Shown: piece after piece, positions 1 to 10,640 of the stretch
How the letters are laid out: the number at the start of each line of letters is the position of its first letter
Position numbering within the stretch: position 1 is the stretch's first letter
NCBI GenBank assembly: GCA_963930655.1
Contig: OZ005618.1
Span: 20,992,501-21,056,500, forward strand
Length of the DNA stretch: 64,000 nt
Direction of reading: 5' to 3'
Source of the DNA: Myrica gale
Taxonomy: Eukaryota; Streptophyta; Magnoliopsida; Fagales; Myricaceae
The notes under the pieces: model-generated
What the model was told of the DNA's origin: nothing
What the model saw: only the letters and a program-made list of their open reading frames with translations
Databases searched by the model: none
Made by a program: the position numbers and the translations under genes

Positions 1-154
1 TCAATCCTAATAATGTTAAGGTGTAAAATAAAAGCTTTATAAAACAAATGACAAGGCATCACAATAACAAACTAAAGGCATTTTAGATGACATGGAAACA
101 ACATTAATATATAAGAAGAAAACAAATATAGATAACTCAAGAATATGGAAACTT

Positions 155-340
155 TCATTTTCTTACAACTAAAGTTTCTTTCTCAAATTCATAGCAAGAA
201 TGCCACCTCCTAATAGTGGCTTTGCATTGGTCACATTCTAAGAAACAATCCTCAGAAAGTACGCCGCATGACTTACATGGAGGGGAGTACTTAGCCTTTC
301 GAACACAAGTGAGAGGGTGCTCATGGAAATATTCATACAT
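155..340 (-). pseudogene. DC1-like (Cys/His-rich C1 domain) fragment
   Basis: A 61-codon minus-strand frame carries HEHPL followed by spaced Cys pairs (PPCKSCG, then LECDQC). This resembles one DC1 module of the plant Cys/His-rich C1 family, whose members carry several such zinc-binding modules. Only one module is present, the second half lacks the usual His-Cys end, and a run of 18 C lies just upstream of its ATG. It is probably a relic or a lone exon of a gene lying off the left edge. The family call rests on motif spacing only. Confidence 0.3.
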
Positions 341-346
341 GTAAGT

Positions 347-364
347 CCCCCCCCCCCCCCCCCC
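347..364. repeat. Poly-C run of 18
   Basis: An uninterrupted run of 18 C (G on the minus strand) follows the DC1-like fragment. It is length-unstable and prone to sequencing error. Confidence 0.9.
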
Positions 365-366
365 AA

Positions 367-931
367 AAGATGTTATCTGCGACTTGATAGTGGCAGAGGG
401 ATTTGTTTGGAAGATGATAGTGTTTGATTACGCACTCTTGTTTATGGGTCCTGTTCATGAATCGTTTAGGAATTAGGTTTGCTTCAAAAAAAAAGCTTGG
501 TCTTGATTAAACATATGACATGTGGGACTATAGGATTGACAGTGTAAAAGTGGGATCTAGGATCTATCGACATGGAAGGTTGGTGGAAACTGGTTGATTG
601 GTGAGATGAAAGTGACACCACTTCTTGAATCTGATAGGACCTCTGAGCTCCAAAATGCCTAATATTTTTGGATTTTGTAGTTGAACTTAGATCAACAGTA
701 TATAGCGGTACCTTGAGCTCTCACAAGGAGCTGACGTTTCTTTCTTTCTTTCTTTCTTGCTGCTAGAGCTCAATTTTGCTTAATCAGGCCTCCAGCAAAG
801 AAAGGTTAAGAGTGGGAAAGTTTTTGGCGGCTTTGGAAGAGTCTCAAAATCATGATCCCTTTCCTTTCTTGATAGAGGAACTGAGATCCACAGAGGCGGT
901 GGAGGATTGCTCCATAGCTCTTGCTCTTCTG
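367..931 (+). repeat. Diverged duplicate block A (pair of 2790-3657)
   Basis: From 'agatgttatctgcg' to 'gctccatagctcttg' this block aligns with 2790-3657. Shared stretches include 'gggtcctgtt.atgaatcg', 'catatgacatgtggga', 'gacaccacttc' and 'cacagaggcggtgga'. Block A lacks about 200 bases in the first part and about 80 near the end compared with block B. A four-base 'ttcc' microsatellite lies at about 737-759. Its origin is unknown. Confidence 0.75.
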
Positions 932-2555
932 TCTGGATCAAGGGATGCTTGTGGCTGAAATGTTGAATCTCCATCTCTTTCAAGCTAAGACCTCTGCGTC
1001 TCTCTCTCTTAAGACAATCAAGAACACAACCGTGGTTAGTACCCACACACACAAATCAGATTCAATTATCCCACAGAATCTACACATATTAATGTCTCAT
1101 TGATAAAAAAAATAATACAAAACAAAAATAAAAACGTGACATAATATAACTATTGTAACATTGTGTATAAAATGCAAAAGCAATGGTAGTTTAAGGGGGA
1201 ATATGTCAAATTTTTGAAAATTATGGATGCAAATTATTAGGAAGAACAAAAATGGACAGAAAATGGCCCAACATAAGCCAACCGAACCCGACAGTTCGCT
1301 TGTCGGCCCAAAAATCTCAGAAACTGAATAGTCTGAATAGGTGTATTCAACCCTCGGATTATTATAAAATGTGTAAGTTAAAATTTACAAAATGTAATTT
1401 CTCTATTTTATATATATATATATATATATTTGGTGGGCAATTTCTCCATTATATTTAGATATTTATATGTATGTTTCAAGCAGTCATAAACCACGCACGT
1501 ATGTAAAGCATGAAGTGATTCTCAAACGGTTAAGATTGTTTTTGCCTAAATTCCAATGGCCATGGTCAGAATGTTCAATCTTAGGCATCGAATGGATCAA
1601 CTTCTTAGGTCGTTTCCATCAGAATGAGGTTTGGGGGACTGTCTCAAGGGAAATGGTTTACCAGCTCTTACTCACCTGCCCAAAAAAACAATTGGTTTGC
1701 TTTCTTAATGTTTTGACAAAAAGTCATAATTCTATCAATAATTAATTATAGAGTAAAAATAATTTTGAAATCTCAATTATCAATCAGGTGTTAATTACGG
1801 AATAATATGTAAAATAATCAAAATCTCTTTCAGATATATATATATTTTTAAATAAATCAAAATTAAAAGTAGATTATTTAAAATACAATTTTAATAATTT
1901 TATTTTAAAAACATTAGTCATTTTTAAATATCATTTTTATTTTTTAATATTTATAATAATTTTACAAAGAATATTTAGATCATTTTGCATTTTATTGGAA
2001 AATACTTTCCCCTAAAGCCTTTTTTTTATAGCTGTGGCATATTTGAGTCCCTGTTTTCTTTTTCTTTGCTTGATTTTTTTGTCATTAGGCTGTAGTTAGA
2101 ATTTCAAAGAATAGGACTATTTTGAAGGATGTGTGGGTCGGCCGCTTTAAGATTTGCTCGCCCTTGCCTGTGCCCTTGCCGTGGTGACTCTCCCTTCTCC
2201 CTTTCCCTAAGTTGATTAGAAAAAAAAATATAGAATTTCAAAGAATTCTAGAAAGAGAAATCGTAAACAATTGTTTAAATAATTTTGCGACAGACGGGGG
2301 AGGAGAAATAATTGGTGGTAGAAGTTGTCAGGTTTCCATTGGGCAGAACCCTTCGTTATCAGTCGAACTTCAACAATATCATATTCAAGGAAAATAATCC
2401 TCTTTTGATGAAGCCAGTATCTTTTCAGGAATCGGAACAAAACCACGTTGTTCCCGAAGGTAATTAGAACTCATACTCATCTCTTTCCCTTAATTTTGGT
2501 TGCTGCAATTTTTAGGCTGCTCATTTTTCTTTTAAATCATGCTTCTGGAAATATA
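932..2555. other. AT-rich spacer without recognisable gene
   Basis: Between the two duplicate blocks I see only AT-rich sequence with simple repeats (TA run about 1410-1430, A/T stretches 1740-2010). Short frames here show no family features. Confidence 0.5.
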
Positions 2556-2559
2556 TTGA

Positions 2560-2645
2560 ATGGCTTTGGTGTCATGAGTTCAGCGTTAGTGAAAGTAAGG
2601 TGGGGAGGGGTTCGACTCCCAGACTTCTGGGCAGCTTGAAAATTA
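2560..2645 (+). repeat. SINE-like remnant with tRNA B-box-like motif
   Basis: A GGTTCGACTCC motif (about 2608-2618) matches the RNA polymerase III B box and sits about 35 bases after a weak A-box-like 'tggctttggtgtcatgag'. The spacing fits a tRNA-derived SINE head. No target duplication or A tail was found, so the call is tentative. Confidence 0.25.
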
Positions 2646-2789
2646 AGAACTTAAGGTAGAGATTTCAGGTGGTTAATTGGTGGCCACAGGTTAGAAATGG
2701 GTGTTAGCAGTTCCTAAAGGTGCAAGGAAGAAGTCTTTGTTTTTAGGTTCTGTGTTTGCGAAGATCAGCTAGAGCAATTTTCCTCCCTA

Positions 2790-3657
2790 AGATGTTATCT
2801 GCGGCTTGATATAGGGAAGTTCTATGACTCAAAGAAAGGTTGTAAGAGTAGAAATGAGTGGAGACTCACTTGAAGATGCATGCAACAGCAGATACATGAT
2901 TGCTTCAGTGAATGTCTTGCTCAAAAAAGAACTTGTTAAGAATGACGTTGAGAAGACGGTTAATAGTGGCAGATGGACTTGTTTGGAATATGATAGTGCT
3001 TGAGAAGCAGAGTTTGTGAGAGAAAAAGGTATTTAGGGTGGGACAAGATTGATTACACATTCTTGTATATGGGTCCTGTTTATGAATCGTTTAGGTTTGC
3101 TTCTAAAAACAAGTTTGGTCTTGATTACACATATGACATGTGGGACAATAGGATTGACAGTGTAAAAGTGGGATCTATCAACATGAAAGATTGGTGGAAA
3201 CATAAGGAACCTTTAATTCGGTAGTGCACAAAAACTGGTTGATTGGTGAGACAAAAGTGACACCACTTCATTGCTTGGCGCAGTCATTGAATCTGATGGG
3301 ACCTCTCAGCTCCAAAATACCTAATATTTTTTGGATTTTGTAGTTGAACTTCGATCAACAGTATTTAGCGGTAGCTTGAGCTCTCACAAGGAGCTATCAT
3401 TTCTTTCTTTCTAGGTGCTAGAGGCTTAGAGCTCAATTTTTCTTAATCAGGCCTCCAGCTGTGTTACTTCCATTGAGGACATAGAAACTTCATGCAAAAA
3501 GAATAAATAAGAAAATACCTTGCAGATCCTGAGGAGCAACGAAAGGTTAAGAGTGGGAAAGTTTTTGGCAGCTTTGGAAAAGTGTCGAAATCATGATCCC
3601 TTTCTTGATAGAGAAACTTAGATCCACAGAGGCGGTGGATTGCTCCTTAGCTCTTCT
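2790..3657 (+). repeat. Diverged duplicate block B (pair of 367-931)
   Basis: This is the longer copy of the block at 367-931. It contains a short open frame at 3000-3224 (74 codons, with MGPVYESFRF) that I cannot assign to a family. Block A has the same stretch with stops and indels, so the frame is not conserved. Block B probably keeps the fuller ancestral form. Confidence 0.75.
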
Positions 3658-4807
3658 GTGCTCGAACAAAGTTAGCCCCGAAGCTGCTTGGACAACCTTG
3701 TTCCTATGTTGCAGTGAGAGGAATTGGAGGACGTGTTTTCTTATATGCTCTACTAATAAGGACTAGATAAATTCACTATGTTCTGAAGATTTAATATTTG
3801 TGCATCCAATATCCGTCTTTTGTCAGAAACTAGTCCACAATACGTGCAAGGAGATACTGTTTGCTTTTGAACTTTTGAGTGAAGCACTTTATTTTCTACT
3901 GTCACTGTCTACATCTGACTGTCCCTTATAATGCACTAGTGCACAGGTGCAAGATCAGCACCATGAGGGGCTTTTGTCTCAAGTGTGGATTGTTGAGCTG
4001 AACTTTGGGCTAGAGTAGTAGTCTTAATGCATTGTGTAAGTCCACTCTTTGTTACCCCAGATGCTCTCTGCTGTCTACTGGGAAGTTATCGATGTCTTTT
4101 GTCTCATAAATGAATTCATCCAAGCGGCATTGAGCTTTGTGGAACCCTTATGCATGCTATATATATGCGGTAAATCTATAATCCAATAACAATTAGTAGT
4201 TACTTTTGGATTGATGTTCAGATGCCTGACATGCTGTTGAGTCTTAGTCACCTTTTTTCTATTGCGGAAACGCATCTTTTGTACTTATCATATATTAGTT
4301 GCGTTCTATTGAACCTGGTCCAGAAACTTGTCATATAGAATAGCACTTTAATATGCTAAGTGCCAATGAACTTGATTCGTTTGATGGGACCCTTTTTCTT
4401 TCATTTTTTTTTTGAAATTTTGTTTTTCCTGTATTGTCTCCATCTTCTGTCATTGTTAGTTCCAATAGCGACTTGAAATGTTTTAAAATGCTTTAACTGC
4501 GTGCGAGTTTTGAGGAAAACTGCCTCTCCCAATTTTCAAGAGCTAAAGAACGCCTGATAGTGATGTCACTGAATTTTTTTCTCCATGAAGAATTGTTTTG
4601 GTTAGGTTATATTACATTTATACTCTAATTTTGCAGGAAGATTGTCATGTCTTCTACTGTGATGATATTGCATCGATCTGGAGTCTGGACCACAGGACAG
4701 TATGCTTCTCTTACTCTCTGAAATTCTACGTGAAACAAAGGGCAACTTGGCTATTTAAGTTACTTATTCCTTGGTAGCTCAGGTTAAGTTCAACAGTTCC
4801 TAGAAGG
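3658..4807. promoter_or_regulatory. Upstream region of the CNX6 gene
   Basis: This 1.15 kb holds no gene I can recognise. It must contain the CNX6 promoter and 5' UTR. A 'tttgcag' acceptor-like site at about 4630 could end a 5' UTR intron, but nothing proves it. No clear TATA box stands out. Confidence 0.4.
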
Positions 4808-5437
4808 ATGACCTCTGAGGAAAGAAATATGGTTGAGATCTTGGAAGAGCACAATACAATTGACCTTGCCAGGTACATATACTTTGTAAGCGCCCCACAA
4901 GCCGGTGCGATAGCAACATTTTCTGGCACGACACGTGATACCTTCGAAGGCAAAACAGTCTTGGAGCTGAGATACGAGGCATATGTACCAATGGCAATCC
5001 GATGCATTCAATCCATTTGTTCATCTGCTAGATCTTCCTGGAACCTACACTCCATTGCAGTTGCTCACCGCCTGGGTCCAGTTGCTGTTGGAGAAACAAG
5101 CGTCTTTGTTGCGATCTCTGCTGTTCATCGGGCTGATGCATTGGATGCTTGTAAGTATGTGATTGATGAATTAAAGGCATCAGTTCCAATATGGAAGAAG
5201 GAGGTGTATGCCAATGGAGAGGTCTGGAAGGAGAACTCAGAGTTCTTAGAGAGGAGGTTGGAGCTTGGGAGGAGGTTGGAGGTTGGAAAAAAGGATGGAG
5301 ACCCCGGTGGGATAAAAGTTCAGTCCGAGAGCCATAATAAAAAGGGCTGCTGTGGGGCGAAGGTTAAGGTGAGTGGGGAAGGACTTGCCAACATCAGCAC
5401 CAGTCATGAACGTGAAGGGTCAAGTGAAGCTGAGTAA
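4808..5437 (+). CDS. CNX6: Molybdopterin synthase catalytic (large) subunit, CNX6/MOCS2B/MoaE family
   Basis: This 209-codon protein is the large subunit of molybdopterin synthase. In the cytosol it works with the small sulfur carrier (CNX7/MOCS2A) to turn cyclic pyranopterin monophosphate into molybdopterin, which nitrate reductase, aldehyde and xanthine oxidoreductases and sulfite oxidase need. The MoaE core runs from about residue 20 to 150: SAPQAGAIATFSGTTRD (28-44), ELRYEAYVPMA (53-63), VAHRLGPVAVGE (85-96), VHRADALDACK (106-116), and PIWKKE (127-132), which carries the lysine conserved at the active site. A plant-type tail has a GCCGAKVKV motif at about 180-188. The start fits the plant family length and has no better upstream ATG in frame. 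The coding region is a single exon and intact. An A-rich stretch with AATAAA about 100 bases downstream may be the poly(A) signal. The antisense frames over it are shadows. Confidence 0.96.
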   Translation: MTSEERNMVEILEEHNTIDLARYIYFVSAPQAGAIATFSGTTRDTFEGKTVLELRYEAYVPMAIRCIQSICSSARSSWNLHSIAVAHRLGPVAVGETSVFVAISAVHRADALDACKYVIDELKASVPIWKKEVYANGEVWKENSEFLERRLELGRRLEVGKKDGDPGGIKVQSESHNKKGCCGAKVKVSGEGLANISTSHEREGSSEAE

Positions 5438-5887
5438 AGGCTATTCAGCCCCAAAGCGGTCTGACACACCCCATAGAGCATGTATCCGAGGTCTTCGAAC
5501 CTCCTTGAGTAATGAGAAGAACTGTCATGATTAAAAAATAAATAAAAGTGAAGCTAAATAAGGGGAAGATATCATCCATTTGCAATACTCTCTTCTTTTC
5601 ATCATATGTTTCCTCCCGGAAATCTAATGGAATTATGATTCTTGTAAATTACATCGACTAAGAGTTCTGAAATCTACTGTGTTGACATGTTTCAATGGGA
5701 TATTTTCTTAAGCAGTGTTGGAGCACATTCAATAAGAAATAACTTTGAAAATCAGTTTTCGCTTCCTTTTCTATTTAGAAACCCATGTAATTATTTCACT
5801 TCATTAAGAAACCCATATAATTATTTCAAATAGTTACGTGATTTCCCGAGATTCCACAATTCTTTTTTAGCTAAAAAAAATCAGCAC
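5438..5887. other. CNX6 3' flank
   Basis: AT-rich 3' flank of CNX6. It holds a short imperfect tandem duplication of 'agaaacccat.taattattt' (about 5778-5828) and ends at the LINE remnant. No gene is visible. Confidence 0.6.
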
Positions 5888-6493
5888 ATGAAAGTGGGTG
5901 ACAATCACCCGGTAGAGGCTACGCGGTCTTCGTTGGATGATTTGCATCTGGGCCGAGACATTCCAGTTCTGAACATTGCAGGTGGACCTGAGGTTTGTTT
6001 GGTGGGCCGTCAGGTGAACAAATCTGTAGTGCTCAATAATAGTGGGTCAGTAGATGAGTGTGGCCCAGGCCAGTTGTGTCAACAGTCCCCTAGTCTCGTT
6101 AGTGGGGCTGAGACGATTCCATGCAATGTACAGAAGCGGTGTATTGAGGCTGGTGGGCTGTCGCTGAGTCCGGAACCGAATTGTGGGAAGGACAAACAAC
6201 AGGTGGTGGACGGGGTTTTGGAAAATTCCTTGGCAGATCTTTTCTACATGGGTGTAGCAGGCAGTGCTAAACCAGCAAGACTCCATCGTATTCTGAAAGT
6301 GGGCAGATCAGGGCAGAAGAATTTGACTATGCGGCAGGTGTTGGATTCGGCGGGTACTAATACTTCTTTGGAGGTTGAGGAGGCAGGTCATCTCATGCCC
6401 CCATCTTTCCACGAAGCTCATTACCTGGAACTGTCGGGGGTTGGTGTTGAAAATGTAAAGTCCCACATTGCTCAGGCAACTGTCAAGGGTTGG

Positions 6494-7034
6494 TGTTGAA
6501 AATGTAAAGTCTCACATTGCTAAAGCAATGTGGGCGATTGAAACCGATGACTTATAAATAAAGCCTAAATTTAACCTTTTGAATATAAGTGAAAAAACCA
6601 AACCGTCAAATTGGGCTTTTCCACAGTGGATGTAGGTCAATGACCGAACCATTTAAATATATTGTCTCATTTATCTAAGTTTAAATTTTTTTAAGTTTAA
6701 AATTTTTATTTCTTAGATGGTATCAGAGCCATACGTTCCGTCCGGCAGAGCTTGGCAACCGTCCGGCAAAGTCCGGCAGAGCCCGACGACCATACGACTT
6801 TAGTCCGGCGAACCTCCGACGACTTTCTGGCGATTTTATTTTCCCTGTTTTGTAAGTCCAAGGGGGAGTGTTGAAACCAATGACTTATAAATAAAGCCTA
6901 AATGTAACCTTTTGAATATAAGTGAGAAAACCAAACCGCTCAATCGGGCTTTCCCACAATGGATATAGGTCAATGACTGAACCACTTAAATATCTTGTCT
7001 CACTTATCTAAGTTTAAATTTTTTATTTCTTACA
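6494..7034 (+). mobile_element. TRIM element (miniature LTR retrotransposon)
   Basis: Left LTR 6494-6717 begins TGTTGAAA. It is followed at once by TGGTATCAGAGCC at 6718, the typical primer-binding site for initiator methionine tRNA. About 150 noncoding bases rich in 'ccggcagag' motifs follow. Then come a polypurine tract 'aagggggag' (6860-6868) and a right LTR 6869-7034 that also begins TGTTGAAA and ends CA. The right LTR lacks about 43 bases near its start. Flanks GTTGG (6489-6493) and GTTAG (7035-7039) fit a 5-bp target duplication with one change. There is no coding capacity, so movement would depend on enzymes from another element. Just before it, 6435-6478 repeats the first bases of the LTR, perhaps from an earlier partial insertion. 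Confidence 0.85.
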
Positions 7035-9142
7035 GTTAGGGCGACCTTCGGCAACTAGAGCCCTACGGGATATTGTGGACCAAGGGGAATTTTTTTCATG
7101 TAGACTATGATTGATAGTGAGTTTCGTTTTCTCGTGTTATGAAAAGATTGAGTTTTTTTTGTCTCCTCTTGGTAGAAGAGGAGGTTTTGCTTTTTGTTGG
7201 CATCCGGATTTTCGTATTAAGTTGATTGGGCAAATTATTTCCACTTGGATGTGGAACCTGGAGGGGATGATCCTGCTTTTTTCTATTCTCTTGTTTATGG
7301 GTCGACTGTTTGGAAGGAAAAAGCTGTGTTTTGGAATGAAATGCAGCAGTTGAATCTGAATGAGCAGAAGCCATGGGTTTGCATGAGCGATTTTAATGAT
7401 ATTCTTTGTTCAGCGGATAAGCAAAGAGGGAGAGTTTGTTCCTCGTCTTCGTCTGGTGACTTGTCTCATTTTATGCAGACTATAGGTTTCTTTGGGGTTT
7501 GTGAGATCTAAATTTACTTGGTGTAATAAATGCTTGAGTTTTGCTAATATTCGTGAGCGTTTGAATAGAGTTATTTCTAATCTTCCATGGAGAGTGGCAC
7601 ATCCAATGCCACCATTATTAATCATCCTATCACAAATTCTGATCACAGACCTCTTGCTTTATATTTATTTGGAACTGCCGAGTATGCTCCAAAGCCGTTT
7701 AAGTTTGAAGGGTTCTGGTTAAGGGATGAATCTTGTCTGGGTGTAGTGGCTGCGGCATGGACTTCGACAGATGGGGCTGGTCCTGCTCATGCGCTTTTTA
7801 TGAAAATTCGAGCTACTCATTTTGCATTGAGGAAGTGGAACAAAAGCTACTTCAGTCACATACAGCATGCTATTCAACAGGTAAAAGAGCAGCTCACCTA
7901 CTGTCAACACGTGTCTCCAACTTCTCAAGTCTCAGGAGACATGGCTGGTGTCTAGTCACTTGAATACTAAATTCTACCATGATTCAACCGTAGTTCGTCG
8001 ATGCAGAAATCAGTTATTGAAGCTAAAAACGGAGAGGTCAGGGTGGATTTCGAGTAGGTCTGTGATTGGAAAGGAAATGATAGATTTTTATCATAATCTT
8101 TTTTCCACTACCAACCAATCTATTCCCGAGGATATGGAGAATCTAACAGAGCCTTTGATTACTGTAGAGGAGAATGTTATGCTTACACAGACTCCGGATG
8201 CTGATGAAATTTGTACTACTTTCCGAAAGATGAGCTCGGAAAAAGCCCATAGTTCGGAGTCTTCGGACGGTATGATGGTATTATTTTTTAAATATTTTGG
8301 GATGTAGTGGGCTTGGATGTTATCAAGACTATGCAAGGCTATTTTGAAAAAGGATAGCTGCTGCTTGATCTGAATGCTACAAACATTACTTTGATATCAA
8401 AGTTGAATAATCCTTCAAATATCAGTCAATTTACGCATATTAGCCTTTGTAATGTTATTTATAAGCTCATCTCTAAAATTATGACGAAACGTTTGAAGGT
8501 GGTACTTTCTAAGTTTATTTCACCGTTCCAACTTGCATTTGTCCCGGGAGTGCTATTCAAGATAATTATATCGTAGTAGTGAAAATTTTTCATGGTATGA
8601 ATCATAAAAAAGGTTGAGAGGGTTGGATGGCTATCAAGGCGGATATGGAAAAAGCATATGACATAGTTAAATGGAGTTTTGTGCTGAAAGTTCTGGAAAA
8701 GTTTGGTTTAGCTCTGTTTGGGTAAACTGGGTGAAATAATGCATCTCGACCTCGTCTTTCTCTATCCTCATCAATGCAGTCTGTTTGGTCGATTCTACCC
8801 TTCAAGAGGTCTTCGACAAGATGACCCTATTTCTCCATATTTATTTATCTTATGCTCTGAAGTTTTGTCCCATCTATTGTTGCAAAAGGACAGACGTGGT
8901 TGCCTTAAAGGTATCCAGATGGGCCGTAATGCTCCCAGTATATCTCATTGATTGTTTGCAGATGATCTTTTATTATTTGCTAAGACGACTTTTTGTGAAG
9001 CTACTACTTTAAATGTATGCCTTGATAAGTATATGACTTAGTTTGGCCAGAAGATGAATAAAGCAAAATCCTCCATACACTTCAATAAGAATTTTATAGG
9101 GCGGGCAACTTTGACTATCTCTGACCAGTTGAATTTAAAAAA

Positions 9143-10151
9143 GGCCAAATTGCTCAACACATCCCTGGGGTTTAACTCTTTTCCCGTTTGGTCCTGAGGG
9201 TTTGTTTCTCCCTACAGACAACCCTAGGGTTTATATCAAATTCCAATTTGGTCCTACCGTCAATTTAATGGACGAAAAATCTGACCTGGCTAACAGATTA
9301 CATGTGTAAATGACAGGTCGGTTAAAAAAATTGGTTCAATCTCATTATTACACGTGTAAGTAAAAATAAAAATAAAAATAAAAACATCTTATAAAAATAA
9401 AAAATTAATCTATAAAAATTAATTAAAAACATAATTAAAAAAACCCTGAAAGGGAAGCATCGTCAACTCCTCCACCTCAGGCCGCCAGGAAAGTCTGGCT
9501 GCCCTGTTCGGAGGATGGAGGGATCCCTCCTCAACCCTGGGCGGGGCCCTGTGGCGGCTGGGGAACCTCCCCCATCCCGCAACAGTTTGCGAGATGGGGG
9601 AGGTTCCCCAGCCGCCACAGGGACCTGCCGGGGGGAGTCTGGTCACCCAAAACTGGGCGGCCAGCGAAGGGAGGAGGTATCCCTCCTCCACCCCTAGTCC
9701 CCCGGTGGCAGGGAACTCCCCCATCCCGCAACAGTATGCGGGATGGGGGAGGTTCCCCAGCCGCCCCGCCATGCCCGGGGTGGAGGAGGGATCCCTCCAT
9801 CCTCCGAATAGACTTCCCCTGCGGCCTGAGGTGGAGGGAGCCCCAGCTCCTCCACCGTGAACTTTCCTTTCGGGTTTTTTTTTATTATTTTTTTATTATT
9901 TTTTTATTATTTTTTTATTATTTTTTATTTTTACTTACACGTGTAATAATGAGATTGAAACAATTTTTTTTAACTGACCTGTCATTTACCCGTGTAATCT
10001 GTTAGCTAGGTCAGCTTTTTCGTCCATTAAGTTGACGATAGGTCAAATTGAGATTTGATATAAACCTCAGGGTTGTCTGTAGGGAGAAACAAACCCTCAG
10101 GACCAAACGGGAAAAAAGTTAAACCTCAGGGACGTGTGGAGCAATTTGGCC
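9143..10151. mobile_element. Mutator-like foldback element with long terminal inverted repeats
   Basis: Both ends match in inverted orientation for over 200 bases: 9143-about 9370 starts GGCCAAATTGCTC and about 9930-10151 ends GAGCAATTTGGCC. TTAAAAAA (8 bp, perhaps 9) flanks both sides, which fits a Mutator-type target duplication. The middle is also inverted-repetitive ('ggatggagggatccctcc' and its partner) and very GC-rich, unlike its AT-rich surroundings. No transposase is encoded. The proline- and glycine-rich frames in the core are by-products of the palindrome. It sits within the LINE reverse transcriptase region, whose reading resumes on the other side. Confidence 0.85.
9547..9622. repeat. 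Perfect 30-bp-arm GC-rich hairpin
   Basis: Bases 9547-9576 and 9593-9622 are exact reverse complements with a 16-base loop. A second, nearly perfect hairpin (arms 9711-9730 and 9737-9758, one-base bulge) lies in the same element. Confidence 0.95.
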
Positions 10152-10640
10152 TTAAAAAAAATTACCTCATAAGGCCAACCATCTTGGTCTCCCTCTGCTC
10201 ATTCCTCGTGCTAGAGTTAGGGTCGTGTATGAGATTAAAGCTAAATTCCTATAAAAAAATCTCTGGTTGGAAGGCTAAGGTGCTCTCCCATGCAGGACGA
10301 ATGATGATGATCAAATCGGTGACTAGTGCTATTCCATCTTATCTTATGAGCTTTTATTCATTGCCGCACTCATGGTGTCACGATCTTGATCGTGCGACAA
10401 AAAATTTCTAGTGGGATTACAAGGAAGAGCATACTCGACATTTATCATTGAAGGCTTGACAGTCTATTTGTACTCCCAAATGCGTTGGAGGATTGAGAAT
10501 TCGAATGTTCTCGGAGATTAACCAAACACTTGTTTCTAAATTGGCCTGGAAAATGCTTACTGATTGAGATAGTCTATGGGTGCGTATATTGCTTGGGAAG
10601 TATGTGAAGGGGAGATATTTTTGGGATGTAGGGGTTGGTG

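Larger units (their letters stand above)
5888..10640 (+). mobile_element. Degenerate L1-type LINE, split by a TRIM and a Mutator-like foldback
   Basis: Pieces of one plus-strand LINE can be read in order. First is an ORF1-linker-like frame (5888-6499, 203 codons, low complexity, no domain seen). Next are endonuclease pieces in shifting frames (about 7130-7680; CMSDFNDILC near 7380, then RSKFTWCNK near 7505). Reverse transcriptase follows (about 8395-9135: a PISLCNVIYK-like ISLCNVIYKLISK, GLRQDDPISPYLF and LFADDLLLF). The segment after 10160 resumes with SGWKAKVLSHAGR. Many stops and frameshifts show it is dead. Two younger elements lie inside: 6494-7034 and 9143-10151. The join of the ORF1-like piece to the rest is inferred from order and orientation. 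Confidence 0.75.

Noticed and set aside
3000..3224. 74-codon frame as a real small gene
   Set aside because: The duplicate copy has stops and indels in the same stretch and no family is recognised.
4726..5024. Three overlapping minus-strand frames across the CNX6 start
   Set aside because: They are antisense shadows of a highly conserved plus-strand gene and show no family features.
9419..10005. Several proline- and glycine-rich frames on both strands
   Set aside because: They arise from the GC-rich palindromic core of the foldback element; the two strands mirror each other.
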